A stretch of 64,000 nt of DNA, taken from NCBI GenBank assembly GCA_905209085.1, contig CAJLRM010000002.1, positions 248,001 through 312,000 of the forward strand. Reading direction: 5' to 3'. Source of the stretch: an uncultured Eubacteriales bacterium. Lineage in GTDB: Bacteria; Bacillota; Clostridia; Christensenellales; Borkfalkiaceae. A model generated the notes under the pieces. The model was not told the origin of the DNA. It saw only the letters and a program-made list of their open reading frames with translations, and ran no database searches. This document shows, in pieces, positions 14,665 through 22,399 of this stretch; the first letter of the stretch is position 1; the number at the start of each line of letters is the position of its first letter. Position numbers and translations under genes: made by a program.

Positions 14665-17175
14665 ATGAGAAGATTTAAACGTATCGGCTATCTTTTAGCC
14701 GTGAACTTGCTGCTTATTCTATTTTGTAGTATTCAGGCGCTTGTGGTAAGCGCGCAGAATAAACCCATGGACGTAAAGGAAAACATATCGGAAAATAAAA
14801 TGGAGGAAGTGGATCCGGAAATTTATGAGAAAAATTTTCGTGCGATGACCGCCGCAGAATTGACTTCGGGAAAACATCGATACGATAACGGGATATACGA
14901 CGGTGCCGTATATTATCTCAAAAATTTTAAACAGGGAACATATCTCGATTTAAAAGGCGGAAGCAATGCAAACGGTACCTCTGTCGTAACGAGTGCCTAT
15001 CAATCGAGTTCCACTCAAAAATTTAAATTACAGTATCTGGGAATGAGTTTGTATGAATTGATCCCGTACGGCAGCTCGCAGATTATCGTCAATGTAGCGG
15101 CAAATACGGAAGAAGGAAATGTTAACATTTCAACGAGAGCGCCTTATACGACCAATCAGAAATTCAAACTCAAAATGTTAGACTCGAATAAGGCAATTAT
15201 TTATACACAGGTGAGCGACTATACGAAAGCGCTCTGCTTTGATAATACGACTTCCGACAATGTCGTTCAAAAAAGTTACGCGGGTTTGTCTGCTGTAAAT
15301 CGAGGATATGCCGAATGGATTTTGCAAAATACAGACAGTTCCGTTTATGATTCCTATACAAAATATTATTTGAAAAATTTAAAAACGGGTTTGTATTTGG
15401 ACGTTCCCGATTATTCGACTTCCAATATGACAATGATACAGTTGAGGCGTTTTACCGGCGGAGAAAATCAGCAATGGAAAACGCAGTACAACACGGCGAC
15501 CAATACCTATACTTTTGCCCCCGCGCATCGTGCGGATATGGCTTTGGAAGCGTTTCAGACGGCTTTTATACAGGCCATTCAAACTTCTTCGGATACTCAA
15601 AAATTTCACCTGGAATCCGCATCGTCGGAGAGCGCTGCGGGAACAGTCTATAAAATTTCAGTTGCCCTTCCCAATTATACTCTATATCTCAATGCGGGGA
15701 ACGAATTGAAAGAGGAAAGATATTCCACTGTGATAGGTACCAGTATGGGAGATTTGTGGGCGCTGGAAGAAGTGGAATTCGATTATGCGGGAATGGATTC
15801 GCTTGCAATGAATACTGCTTGTTCCAAGTCGATTTCGTCCTACGGAGAACTGCAATATTTTACCTTTCGCACCGATTTCGACGCGCGCTTTAAGGTGGAA
15901 TTGACGAGAATAACGGGGAACGCCATTATGGGCGTCTATTTGAACGCCGATGCGGACAGACCTGCCTTTACGCATATATATAATACTTCCGCGGGACAAA
16001 TTTACAACGTTTTTTTAAAGGCGGATACGACTTATTATATCTCCGTTTTTGATTCTCAAAATACGATAGATGCCGCGTATACGCTCCGCGTCAGACAGTT
16101 TGTAGCCTATCTGCACGGCATGAATACAAGTCTGACAGATACCGATATATACGGACATAGTCCGGACCCTGACGGAAACAGGAGAATACAAGCGGAACAA
16201 AACGCGGCGAAAATGAATGCGCACGGCTTTTGGGCACATACGAATACCGAAGCGGATATGACGCCCGATTTTGTCTTAAACACGATCGACCCCGTAACGG
16301 GGCTGCCTATTTTAGACAGCGATATTTATATTTTTGACGGACACGCTTCCTATCAGAGTGCAGAATATAATACAGGAACATCTTCGCAAGTGGGAAACGA
16401 CGGACATTTATCTATATCTATGCTGCCTTCTTTGAATAATTGCGAACTTATTGTATGGGCGGGATGCAACTCGGCTTGGGGATACACTAATATAACGAGT
16501 AAAAGCGTTGAAAAAGGCGCGAAAACAGCTTTAGGATTTGAACAATCCACTACGCGGCCATACTCCAATCGTTGGATTTTAGCTTTTGTAGATGAATTGC
16601 TGTTGGGAAAGACTGTGCAAGAAGCGGCGGATTTAGCAGTCGCGGCTATACAAGTAAATCTTGACAATTTTGGATTGGGTACGTTTATCATTTACGGGGA
16701 TGAGGACAATATTATTTTCCCCGCAAACGAAAACAGTTATATCGTTGAGCCGAGAAACATTGTTTCCCCTCCCGACGGCTATACGTTGGTGAACAGTACG
16801 AATCCGCGTATAAAAAGATATGAAAGACAAATAAACGGCGTTTTGACCAATGACGCCTATACTTACGTATATAATAAACGGGGAGAAACGATCGGCGTTT
16901 TTGAATCCAGATATCACATTACGGAAAACGAATTTATCGATATGGATCATCCCGTTGTCCGTCAAACTCTGGAAAGAAAAATGGAAGAGGGATTATTTAA
17001 AGAAGCGGGTATTTTAAATGTCAGCGATTATTATTTGGTCTTGGAAGGACGTCCTATTCCGTCTAAGATTATCGAAAAAGAAATAACGGACGCGCAGGGA
17101 AACTGCTCGCTCGATGTGAAAATACTCAATCTTTTAACGGGGGAATTATTTTATCCGGAAAAATTAGGGCTTTAA
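14665..17175 (+). CDS. secreted caspase-like cysteine protease with ricin-type lectin repeats
   Basis: This is an 836-residue exported protein with a signal peptide (LLAVNLLLILFCSIQALVVSA). Two beta-trefoil (RICIN-like) blocks follow: one with NFKQGTYLDLKGG, the other with NLKTGLYLDVPDY and NQQWKTQYN. A beta-sandwich (~380-480) resembles pre-peptidase domains. The catalytic part (~480-690) has a His in IYIFDGHAS (H560) and a Cys in IVWAGCNSAW (C601), the clan CD/CHAT caspase dyad. A unique ~150-residue C-terminus follows. Codon use is more AT-rich than in neighbours, suggesting acquisition. The start region has a tandem AGAGATGAGA duplication; only the second ATG is in frame. The next genes are two related lipoproteins. 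Confidence 0.7.
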   Translation: MRRFKRIGYLLAVNLLLILFCSIQALVVSAQNKPMDVKENISENKMEEVDPEIYEKNFRAMTAAELTSGKHRYDNGIYDGAVYYLKNFKQGTYLDLKGGSNANGTSVVTSAYQSSSTQKFKLQYLGMSLYELIPYGSSQIIVNVAANTEEGNVNISTRAPYTTNQKFKLKMLDSNKAIIYTQVSDYTKALCFDNTTSDNVVQKSYAGLSAVNRGYAEWILQNTDSSVYDSYTKYYLKNLKTGLYLDVPDYSTSNMTMIQLRRFTGGENQQWKTQYNTATNTYTFAPAHRADMALEAFQTAFIQAIQTSSDTQKFHLESASSESAAGTVYKISVALPNYTLYLNAGNELKEERYSTVIGTSMGDLWALEEVEFDYAGMDSLAMNTACSKSISSYGELQYFTFRTDFDARFKVELTRITGNAIMGVYLNADADRPAFTHIYNTSAGQIYNVFLKADTTYYISVFDSQNTIDAAYTLRVRQFVAYLHGMNTSLTDTDIYGHSPDPDGNRRIQAEQNAAKMNAHGFWAHTNTEADMTPDFVLNTIDPVTGLPILDSDIYIFDGHASYQSAEYNTGTSSQVGNDGHLSISMLPSLNNCELIVWAGCNSAWGYTNITSKSVEKGAKTALGFEQSTTRPYSNRWILAFVDELLLGKTVQEAADLAVAAIQVNLDNFGLGTFIIYGDEDNIIFPANENSYIVEPRNIVSPPDGYTLVNSTNPRIKRYERQINGVLTNDAYTYVYNKRGETIGVFESRYHITENEFIDMDHPVVRQTLERKMEEGLFKEAGILNVSDYYLVLEGRPIPSKIIEKEITDAQGNCSLDVKILNLLTGELFYPEKLGL

Positions 17176-17190
17176 AGGGGAGAAAACGTT

Positions 17191-17733
17191 ATGAATAGGA
17201 GTAAGATTTTTGGAGTATTGTTAGCGACTGTTTTTTTGTTTGCAGGGTGCGGTGGGAATCAAAACGAATACGCGCTGCCTTCCGTTCCGCAAGAGGAAAC
17301 CGTGATAACTAAGTCTTTTGAAAAGCCCGATAGAATTAAATTGTATGAGAAAGGAAAAATTTTGAGTTTATCCGAAGAACAAGCCGATGAAATATGGAGT
17401 ACGTTGGATATTATTTTCAATTCGGCTTATGAAACGCTCGGTACTAACGATAGTTTAGAGGAAAAAGATTTGGAAGAATGGAAGAAAACGGAGATTTCAT
17501 TGGAATTGCTCTATGATAGCAATCAAATTAAGGAAACCTCCTTTGGTGTATCTACCTATTATGGAGTTTTGATGATATTGGAGGAAGACGGAATCCGATA
17601 CGTAAGGTATAGAGAAGGAGATTCTGAGGGTCGTCTTCATTTAAGCTCTCGCGTATTTAATATCTTTTACAGCGGAAAAGAGTTTACTATCCAATATACA
17701 AAATTATTAAGGAAAGTTATAGAGCTAATATAG
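17191..17733 (+). CDS. lipoprotein, copy 1 of a tandem pair
   Basis: This 180-residue lipoprotein has a clear lipobox (VFLFAGC) and no known domain. It starts 15 bases after the caspase-like protease, in the same operon. Its first ~35 codons are almost identical in DNA to those of the next lipoprotein, while the remainder is only moderately similar (KPDRIKLYEKGKILSLSEEQ against KPERIKFYHKGRVRTLSQEQ). It is probably exposed on the outer face of the membrane. A role as protease inhibitor, immunity factor or co-factor is suggested only by position. Confidence 0.75.
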   Translation: MNRSKIFGVLLATVFLFAGCGGNQNEYALPSVPQEETVITKSFEKPDRIKLYEKGKILSLSEEQADEIWSTLDIIFNSAYETLGTNDSLEEKDLEEWKKTEISLELLYDSNQIKETSFGVSTYYGVLMILEEDGIRYVRYREGDSEGRLHLSSRVFNIFYSGKEFTIQYTKLLRKVIELI

Positions 17734-17766
17734 AGGCAAAGAAGAAAAATAAAAAGGCGGTGATTC

Positions 17767-17810
17767 CGTTAACGGGAGAATTATCTTTTCCGGAGGAATG
17801 GGGGGTTTAA
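17767..17810 (+). pseudogene. remnant of the 3' end of a second caspase-like protease gene
   Basis: This stretch translates as PLTGELSFPEEWGV-stop, matching the end of the upstream protease (LLTGELFYPEKLGL-stop). The spacing to the next lipoprotein's ribosome site is the same. It marks the left scar of a tandem duplication that copied protease end plus lipoprotein. Confidence 0.75.
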
Positions 17811-17824
17811 AAGGAGGAAACGAT

Positions 17825-18394
17825 ATGACAAGGGTTAAGATTTTTGGAGTATTGTTAGCGACCGTTATTTTGTTCGCAGGGTGCGGTGGGAATCAAAACG
17901 AATACGCGCTGCCTTCCGTTCCGCAGGAAGAAGTCCTTATTGAGAACGGTTCGATTTTAAAGCCGGAAAGGATAAAATTCTATCATAAGGGAAGAGTGAG
18001 AACGCTGTCGCAGGAACAAACGAACGATTTATGGGATACGTTAAACGATATTCTCGATTCCGATTATAAAAGATGGGGACGCAATGATGTTTTGGATGAA
18101 GAAAGTTTGGCGCAGCTAAAAGAAGAGGATTGTTGCTTGGAACTTCTTTACGATAAGAAACAGGTTTGGGAATGGTTTTATGAAGAGAACAAATATTATA
18201 CCGAATATTACGGAATACTGTTTACGTTGTATGAAGACATTCTTCAATATGTAATGTATCGTGAAAATTATGCCTATTGGGGCGATGAAAAAAGACTTTC
18301 GTTAAGTTCCCATGCATTCCATACGCGTTCCAGCGGAGAAGGATTCGCAGTAAATTATGCGATTCTGCTAAGAAATGTCATGGAGTTATTATAA
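17825..18394 (+). CDS. lipoprotein, copy 2 of a tandem pair
   Basis: This 189-residue lipoprotein is paralogous to the one at 17191. ATG 17825 follows AAAGGAGG. It has the same lipobox (VILFAGC) and a DNA-identical stretch of ~50 bases encoding GCGGNQNEYALPSVPQ. The rest has diverged, with more acidic residues and an aromatic-rich segment (WEWFYEENKYYTEYYGI). The pattern of a conserved leader with a variable mature part fits gene duplication followed by divergence or selection on the exposed part. Function unknown. Confidence 0.75.
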   Translation: MTRVKIFGVLLATVILFAGCGGNQNEYALPSVPQEEVLIENGSILKPERIKFYHKGRVRTLSQEQTNDLWDTLNDILDSDYKRWGRNDVLDEESLAQLKEEDCCLELLYDKKQVWEWFYEENKYYTEYYGILFTLYEDILQYVMYRENYAYWGDEKRLSLSSHAFHTRSSGEGFAVNYAILLRNVMELL

Positions 18395-18439
18395 AGAAAA
18401 AAATCCGCGAAAAAGGTTGGAAAAAATCGGGTAAAAGAC

Positions 18440-18468
18440 TTGACAGAAAAGTTTTGGACTGATATAAT
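18440..18468 (+). promoter_or_regulatory. consensus promoter of rpsU
   Basis: TTGACA 18440-18445, 17 bp, TATAAT 18463-18468. Confidence 0.9.
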
Positions 18469-18513
18469 ATCAAGGTAACAAAAAGTGCCTGAGGCGAAGG
18501 AGGGTTGAGAGGA

Positions 18514-18690
18514 ATGTCTACGGTTAAAGTAGGAGAAAACGAGAACGTGGAAAGCGCGTTACGCCGTTTCAAAAGAAAGTGCTCCCGCGACGGCATCATC
18601 GGTGATTTAAGAAAGAAGGAATTTTATGAAAAGCCTTCCGTAAGAAAAAAGAAGAAGTCCGAGGCTGCCAGAAAGAGAAACAAAAACTAA
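18514..18690 (+). CDS. rpsU: 30S ribosomal protein S21
   Basis: This 58-residue basic protein of the small subunit aids base-pairing of initiating mRNAs. The typical S21 pattern is present: VKVGENENVESALRRFKRKC, then GIIGDLRKKEFYEKPSVRKK and a lysine/arginine tail. The ribosome site is AAGGAGG, with the start at ATG 18514. It is transcribed alone from its own promoter and ends in a hairpin terminator. Confidence 0.95.
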   Translation: MSTVKVGENENVESALRRFKRKCSRDGIIGDLRKKEFYEKPSVRKKKKSEAARKRNKN

Positions 18691-18699
18691 CGAAAGAGG

Positions 18700-18729
18700 A
18701 AAGCTCACGCATATGCGGTGGGCTTTTTT
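18700..18729 (+). terminator. terminator of rpsU
   Basis: AAAGCTCACGC pairs imperfectly with GCGGTGGGCTTT, followed by a T-run. The loop contains the GCATATGC palindrome seen at three other intergenic places. Confidence 0.75.
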
Positions 18730-19190
18730 ATTTGCAAAAATTGTAGATATATGTCGAAACGGAGCGAAAAAAGTCGGGATTTCGCGAAAAATATTCGCTT
18801 GCCGGGAAAAGAGTCAAATGTGTTTTCGTTGGCAAATTTTCCTTTTGCCTGCAAGTTCCTTTGGATTCGCAAGAATTCCTTTTCGCCCGCGCTATCTCCG
18901 ACAAAAAATCGCCCGATTTCCTTTTAAGGGGCGTGGGAGGCAAAAACACGGGGGGCGCTGTGCCGCCTGCAAGGCGTCGAAACCGAAAAACAAGGCGTCC
19001 GAAAATAGTTCAAGGCGAACATATTTCGGAAAAAGAAAAAGGGCGGCTGAAAGAGCGCGGACGGAGTTTGTCCGTATCAAAAGACGGCGCCCCGACGAAC
19101 GGAAAAGACCCGGGAGATTCTCTTTTGAAAGGGGAATCGCGGTTGGTCGGAATAAATACAAAAACACAAAAAAGAGAGGTGAAGTACAAA
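18730..19190. other. gene-free stretch
   Basis: Frames are open here by composition and run into the next gene, but they lack ribosome sites and credible protein sequence. Nothing else is recognised. Confidence 0.5.
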
Positions 19191-19592
19191 GTGACACAGC
19201 AGCGCACTTTAAGAGGGCTTGCGCGTCAGGCGAAACTCCGCATGAAAAACGGATTCTGGAACGAGTGCAAGGACGAACTGAACGCACAAATGGAAAAAGC
19301 GAAAGAGCAGGGATTAAACGAAAGCAAAGCGGGACGGTATTTCAAGAGCAAGGTATCCGCAACGCTCGTGGGAGAAAAGGAGGATGCGTTTTACTTAAAG
19401 GTGAAGGAACTGCTGGTCAACGAGGGCGAAGTGAGCGACGCCATCGGCAGACTCACCGACAGAGAATATTACGACACCCTCTCTTACGAAGAAAAACAGC
19501 GCTACACGCTCTCTTTGAGCGAAAGATACCTCCGCGCGCTCGAACGCTTCCGTCGCGAATGCGAATTCGATTCCATTTCCAAAAAGGCGTAA
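19191..19592 (+). CDS. hypothetical helical protein
   Basis: This 133-residue cytosolic protein is highly charged and helical (LRGLARQAKLRMKNGFWNEC, then KVSATLVGEKEDAFYLKVKE). I chose GTG 19191 because AGAGGTGA sits 8 bases before it. The long open frame upstream of it has no site and reads as noise. I do not recognise the family. It has no obvious operon partner, as pcrA downstream has its own promoter. Confidence 0.6.
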   Translation: MTQQRTLRGLARQAKLRMKNGFWNECKDELNAQMEKAKEQGLNESKAGRYFKSKVSATLVGEKEDAFYLKVKELLVNEGEVSDAIGRLTDREYYDTLSYEEKQRYTLSLSERYLRALERFRRECEFDSISKKA

Positions 19593-19861
19593 GCGAAAAA
19601 ATATCCCCGTTTCGCGCGGGGGCGCGAAAAAGGACGGCCATAAACCTTTCCGAGGCGTTCCCGCGCGAGTTTGAAAGCGCCGCCCATAAAAACGCAAAGA
19701 AAGCCGCGACTGCCGGTTTTTTCCAAAGAGTCGTTTTTTTCGGAAAGGAACGCGAAACTTCAAAAGCGTTCAGGCGCGTTCGGCGGGAAAAAAGCTTCTT
19801 TAAAAGGGCAAAAAACGACCCGGCGACGAAAATTGCCACCTCAAATCCATTCCCGAAAAGC

Positions 19862-19890
19862 TTGCAAAACGCGGGGCGGTATGTTATAAT
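19862..19890 (+). promoter_or_regulatory. promoter giving a leaderless pcrA transcript
   Basis: TTGCAA 19862-19867, 17 bp, extended -10 TGTTATAAT with core 19885-19890. The ATG at 19897 lies exactly where transcription should begin, and there is no ribosome site. Confidence 0.65.
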
Positions 19891-19896
19891 ATTTTT

Positions 19897-22308
19897 ATGA
19901 ATCAAACGACTGAAATACTCGATAAACTCAACGACGAACAAATCGAACCCGTTTTGACGACGGAGGGCGCGGTGCTGGTGCTGGCGGGGGCGGGCAGCGG
20001 CAAGACGCGGGTTTTAACCTCCCGCATCGCCCATCTGATCGGGGATATGAACGTGCCCGCCGAGGCGATTCTCGCCATCACCTTCACCAATAAGGCGGCG
20101 AACGAGATGAAAGAGCGCATCGGAAAAATCGTGGACGCGCGGGGAATGTGGGTGTGTACCATTCACAGTATGTGCGTGCGGATTTTGAGAATGTACGCCT
20201 CCGAGGCGGGACTGAATCAGAATTTTTCCATTTACAGCGAAACGGAGCGCTCCAATATCGTCAAAAAATCCTTTCAGGAATGCGAATACGAAGACGAAAA
20301 ACTGTTGAAGAACGTCAAATGGCATATCGGCAACGCCAAAATGCTGGGGCTTACGCCCGCCGAGTACGCCGCCGAATACGCGGCGGAACGGGATATCGAC
20401 GAGGTCGTGAAAGTATACACCCGCTATCAGAAGCACCTTCGGGAAAACAACTCCCTCGACTTCGACGATCTTTTGAACGAAACCCGTCTGCTCCTCAAAA
20501 ACAACGCGGACGCGCGGGAGTACCTCGGCGGCAGGTTCCGCTATATCCTCGTGGACGAGTTTCAGGACACCAATTCCGTGCAGTTCGAGATCGTCCGTCT
20601 GCTCGCTTCCGTACACGGCAATCTGTTCGCCGTGGGGGACGACGATCAGTCCATCTACGGCTGGCGGGGGGCGAAAATCGAAAATATCCTTCACTTCGAA
20701 AAATCTTTTCCCGGCGCGAAAACGTTTAAGCTGGAACGCAACTACCGTTCCACCAAGAACATTTTAAAGCTCGCCAATACGGTCATTCACAATAACGGGC
20801 ACCGCAAGGACAAGACGCTCTGGACGAAGAACGACGAGGGGGAAAAGGCGCAGGTTTTCGAGGCGGAGGAGGAGAGCGGCGAGGCGAGGTACATAGCGCA
20901 TACGATAGCGGGGCTGATGAACAGGGGATATAAATATTCCGACTTTGCCATTTTGATGCGCCTGAACGCTTTGACGCGGTCTTTCGAGCAGGAGTTTACC
21001 TCGGACGGCATTTCCTATAAGGTGTTCGGCGGCTTCAAGTTCTTCGAGCGCAAGGAGATCAAGGATCTGCTCGCGTATTTGCGGCTCGTCAACAATCCCT
21101 TCGACAGCGAGGCGGCGGTGCGCATCATCAACTTCCCCAAGCGCGGGATCGGCGCGCGCACGGTGGAGGCGCTGGAAAATTACGCTTACGAAACGGAGCT
21201 TTCCGTTTACGACGCCCTTTGGGATTTGGAACTGATGAGCTTCAACGCGGGCACCCGGCAGAAATTGCAGGCGTTTGCCGATCAGGTGAAGGGCTGGATC
21301 GTGGACAGTCAGGATTTGCCCGTCAACGAACTCGTGCGCAAGATCGTCGCGGACACGAAGATGCGGGAGGCGTACGCCGACGAAAGCGACGAAAGCATCA
21401 ACAAGCGCGCCAATATCGACGAATTTATCAACTCCGTGGACGAATACTGCCGCTTGAATCCCGGCTCCTCGCTCACCGATTATCTCAATCAGGTGACGCT
21501 GAGTTCGGATACGGACGATATGGACGAAAGCAACTACGTCACTCTCGCCACGGTGCATTCGGTGAAAGGTCTGGAATTTCGCTGCGTGTTCATCGTCGGG
21601 CTGGAAGAAAATATCCTGCCCGTTTCCCGCGCGACGGAAAACGAGGAGGATATGGAGGAGGAACGGCGGCTGATGTACGTCGCCATCACCCGCGCCCGCG
21701 AAAGGCTGTATCTCACCCGCTCCAAAAGCCGGTATCTCTACGGCAAGCGGGAGCCGACCGCGCGTTCCCGTTTCCTCAAAGAACTTTCCTCGGAACTCGA
21801 ACTTCCCAAAGAGCCGAAGCTCGGCTATCGGGGATACGCGGAGGACGACGGGTATTTTTCCGACGACGATCCCGATTCGTACGGCAACGCCGCATACGGC
21901 GGCGGCAGATACGGTTCCTCGTATGGAAATTCTTACGGCGGGTACGGGGACAGGCAGAATTCCGCGCCGCAAAGAAGCGCCTGGAACGGCGGAAATTACG
22001 GCGGAGGCTATGGCGGGGCGGCGCAAAGGAGCGGCTCTTACGGCGCTTCCCGTTCTACGTCTTCCAAGTCTTCGGGCGCCTTCACCTACGGGGGCGTGGG
22101 CAGCGGGACGAGCAAGCCGAAATCAAGCGGCGGCAAGGATCTGTCCGCCTTCAAGACGGGCGTGCAGGTGGAGCATCCCAAATTCGGATTGGGCACGATC
22201 GTAAACGTCCGCGGCGCGGGCGCGAATATGATTTTGGACATCGCCTTCGCGGGGCTTGGGATCAAACAGCTTTCCGCCTCCCTGGCGCCGCTGACGATCA
22301 AAAAATGA
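19897..22308 (+). CDS. pcrA: ATP-dependent DNA helicase PcrA/UvrD
   Basis: This is an 803-residue SF1A 3'-5' helicase for repair and plasmid or replication-fork processing. Walker A GAGSGKT lies at residues 31-37, DEFQDTN near 220, DDDQSIYGWRGA follows, and the motif IV-VI region includes VHSVKGLEF and YVAITRARERLYL. Residues ~655-748 form an unusual Gly/Tyr/Ser-rich low-complexity linker with YGGG-type repeats. A final ~50-residue Tudor-like domain (VEHPKFGLGTIV) is known from PcrA to contact RNA polymerase. No ribosome site precedes the ATG, so translation is likely leaderless. ligA follows after 91 bases, the usual pcrA-ligA order. Confidence 0.95.
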   Translation: MNQTTEILDKLNDEQIEPVLTTEGAVLVLAGAGSGKTRVLTSRIAHLIGDMNVPAEAILAITFTNKAANEMKERIGKIVDARGMWVCTIHSMCVRILRMYASEAGLNQNFSIYSETERSNIVKKSFQECEYEDEKLLKNVKWHIGNAKMLGLTPAEYAAEYAAERDIDEVVKVYTRYQKHLRENNSLDFDDLLNETRLLLKNNADAREYLGGRFRYILVDEFQDTNSVQFEIVRLLASVHGNLFAVGDDDQSIYGWRGAKIENILHFEKSFPGAKTFKLERNYRSTKNILKLANTVIHNNGHRKDKTLWTKNDEGEKAQVFEAEEESGEARYIAHTIAGLMNRGYKYSDFAILMRLNALTRSFEQEFTSDGISYKVFGGFKFFERKEIKDLLAYLRLVNNPFDSEAAVRIINFPKRGIGARTVEALENYAYETELSVYDALWDLELMSFNAGTRQKLQAFADQVKGWIVDSQDLPVNELVRKIVADTKMREAYADESDESINKRANIDEFINSVDEYCRLNPGSSLTDYLNQVTLSSDTDDMDESNYVTLATVHSVKGLEFRCVFIVGLEENILPVSRATENEEDMEEERRLMYVAITRARERLYLTRSKSRYLYGKREPTARSRFLKELSSELELPKEPKLGYRGYAEDDGYFSDDDPDSYGNAAYGGGRYGSSYGNSYGGYGDRQNSAPQRSAWNGGNYGGGYGGAAQRSGSYGASRSTSSKSSGAFTYGGVGSGTSKPKSSGGKDLSAFKTGVQVEHPKFGLGTIVNVRGAGANMILDIAFAGLGIKQLSASLAPLTIKK

Positions 22309-22399
22309 CGGGACGTTCGGGCGCGCCGCGGCGTTTCGTCCTGTTTGGCGGGCTTTCGACGGACGGCGCGGAACTATATTTTGAGAAATTGAGAGTATT

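Noticed and set aside
18713..19900. 395-residue plus-strand frame across the 19191 gene
   Set aside because: It overlaps the better-supported 133-residue gene in another frame. It has no ribosome site and low-complexity basic composition.
20764..22026. 420-residue minus-strand frame inside pcrA
   Set aside because: Antisense of a certain helicase gene with no start signals.
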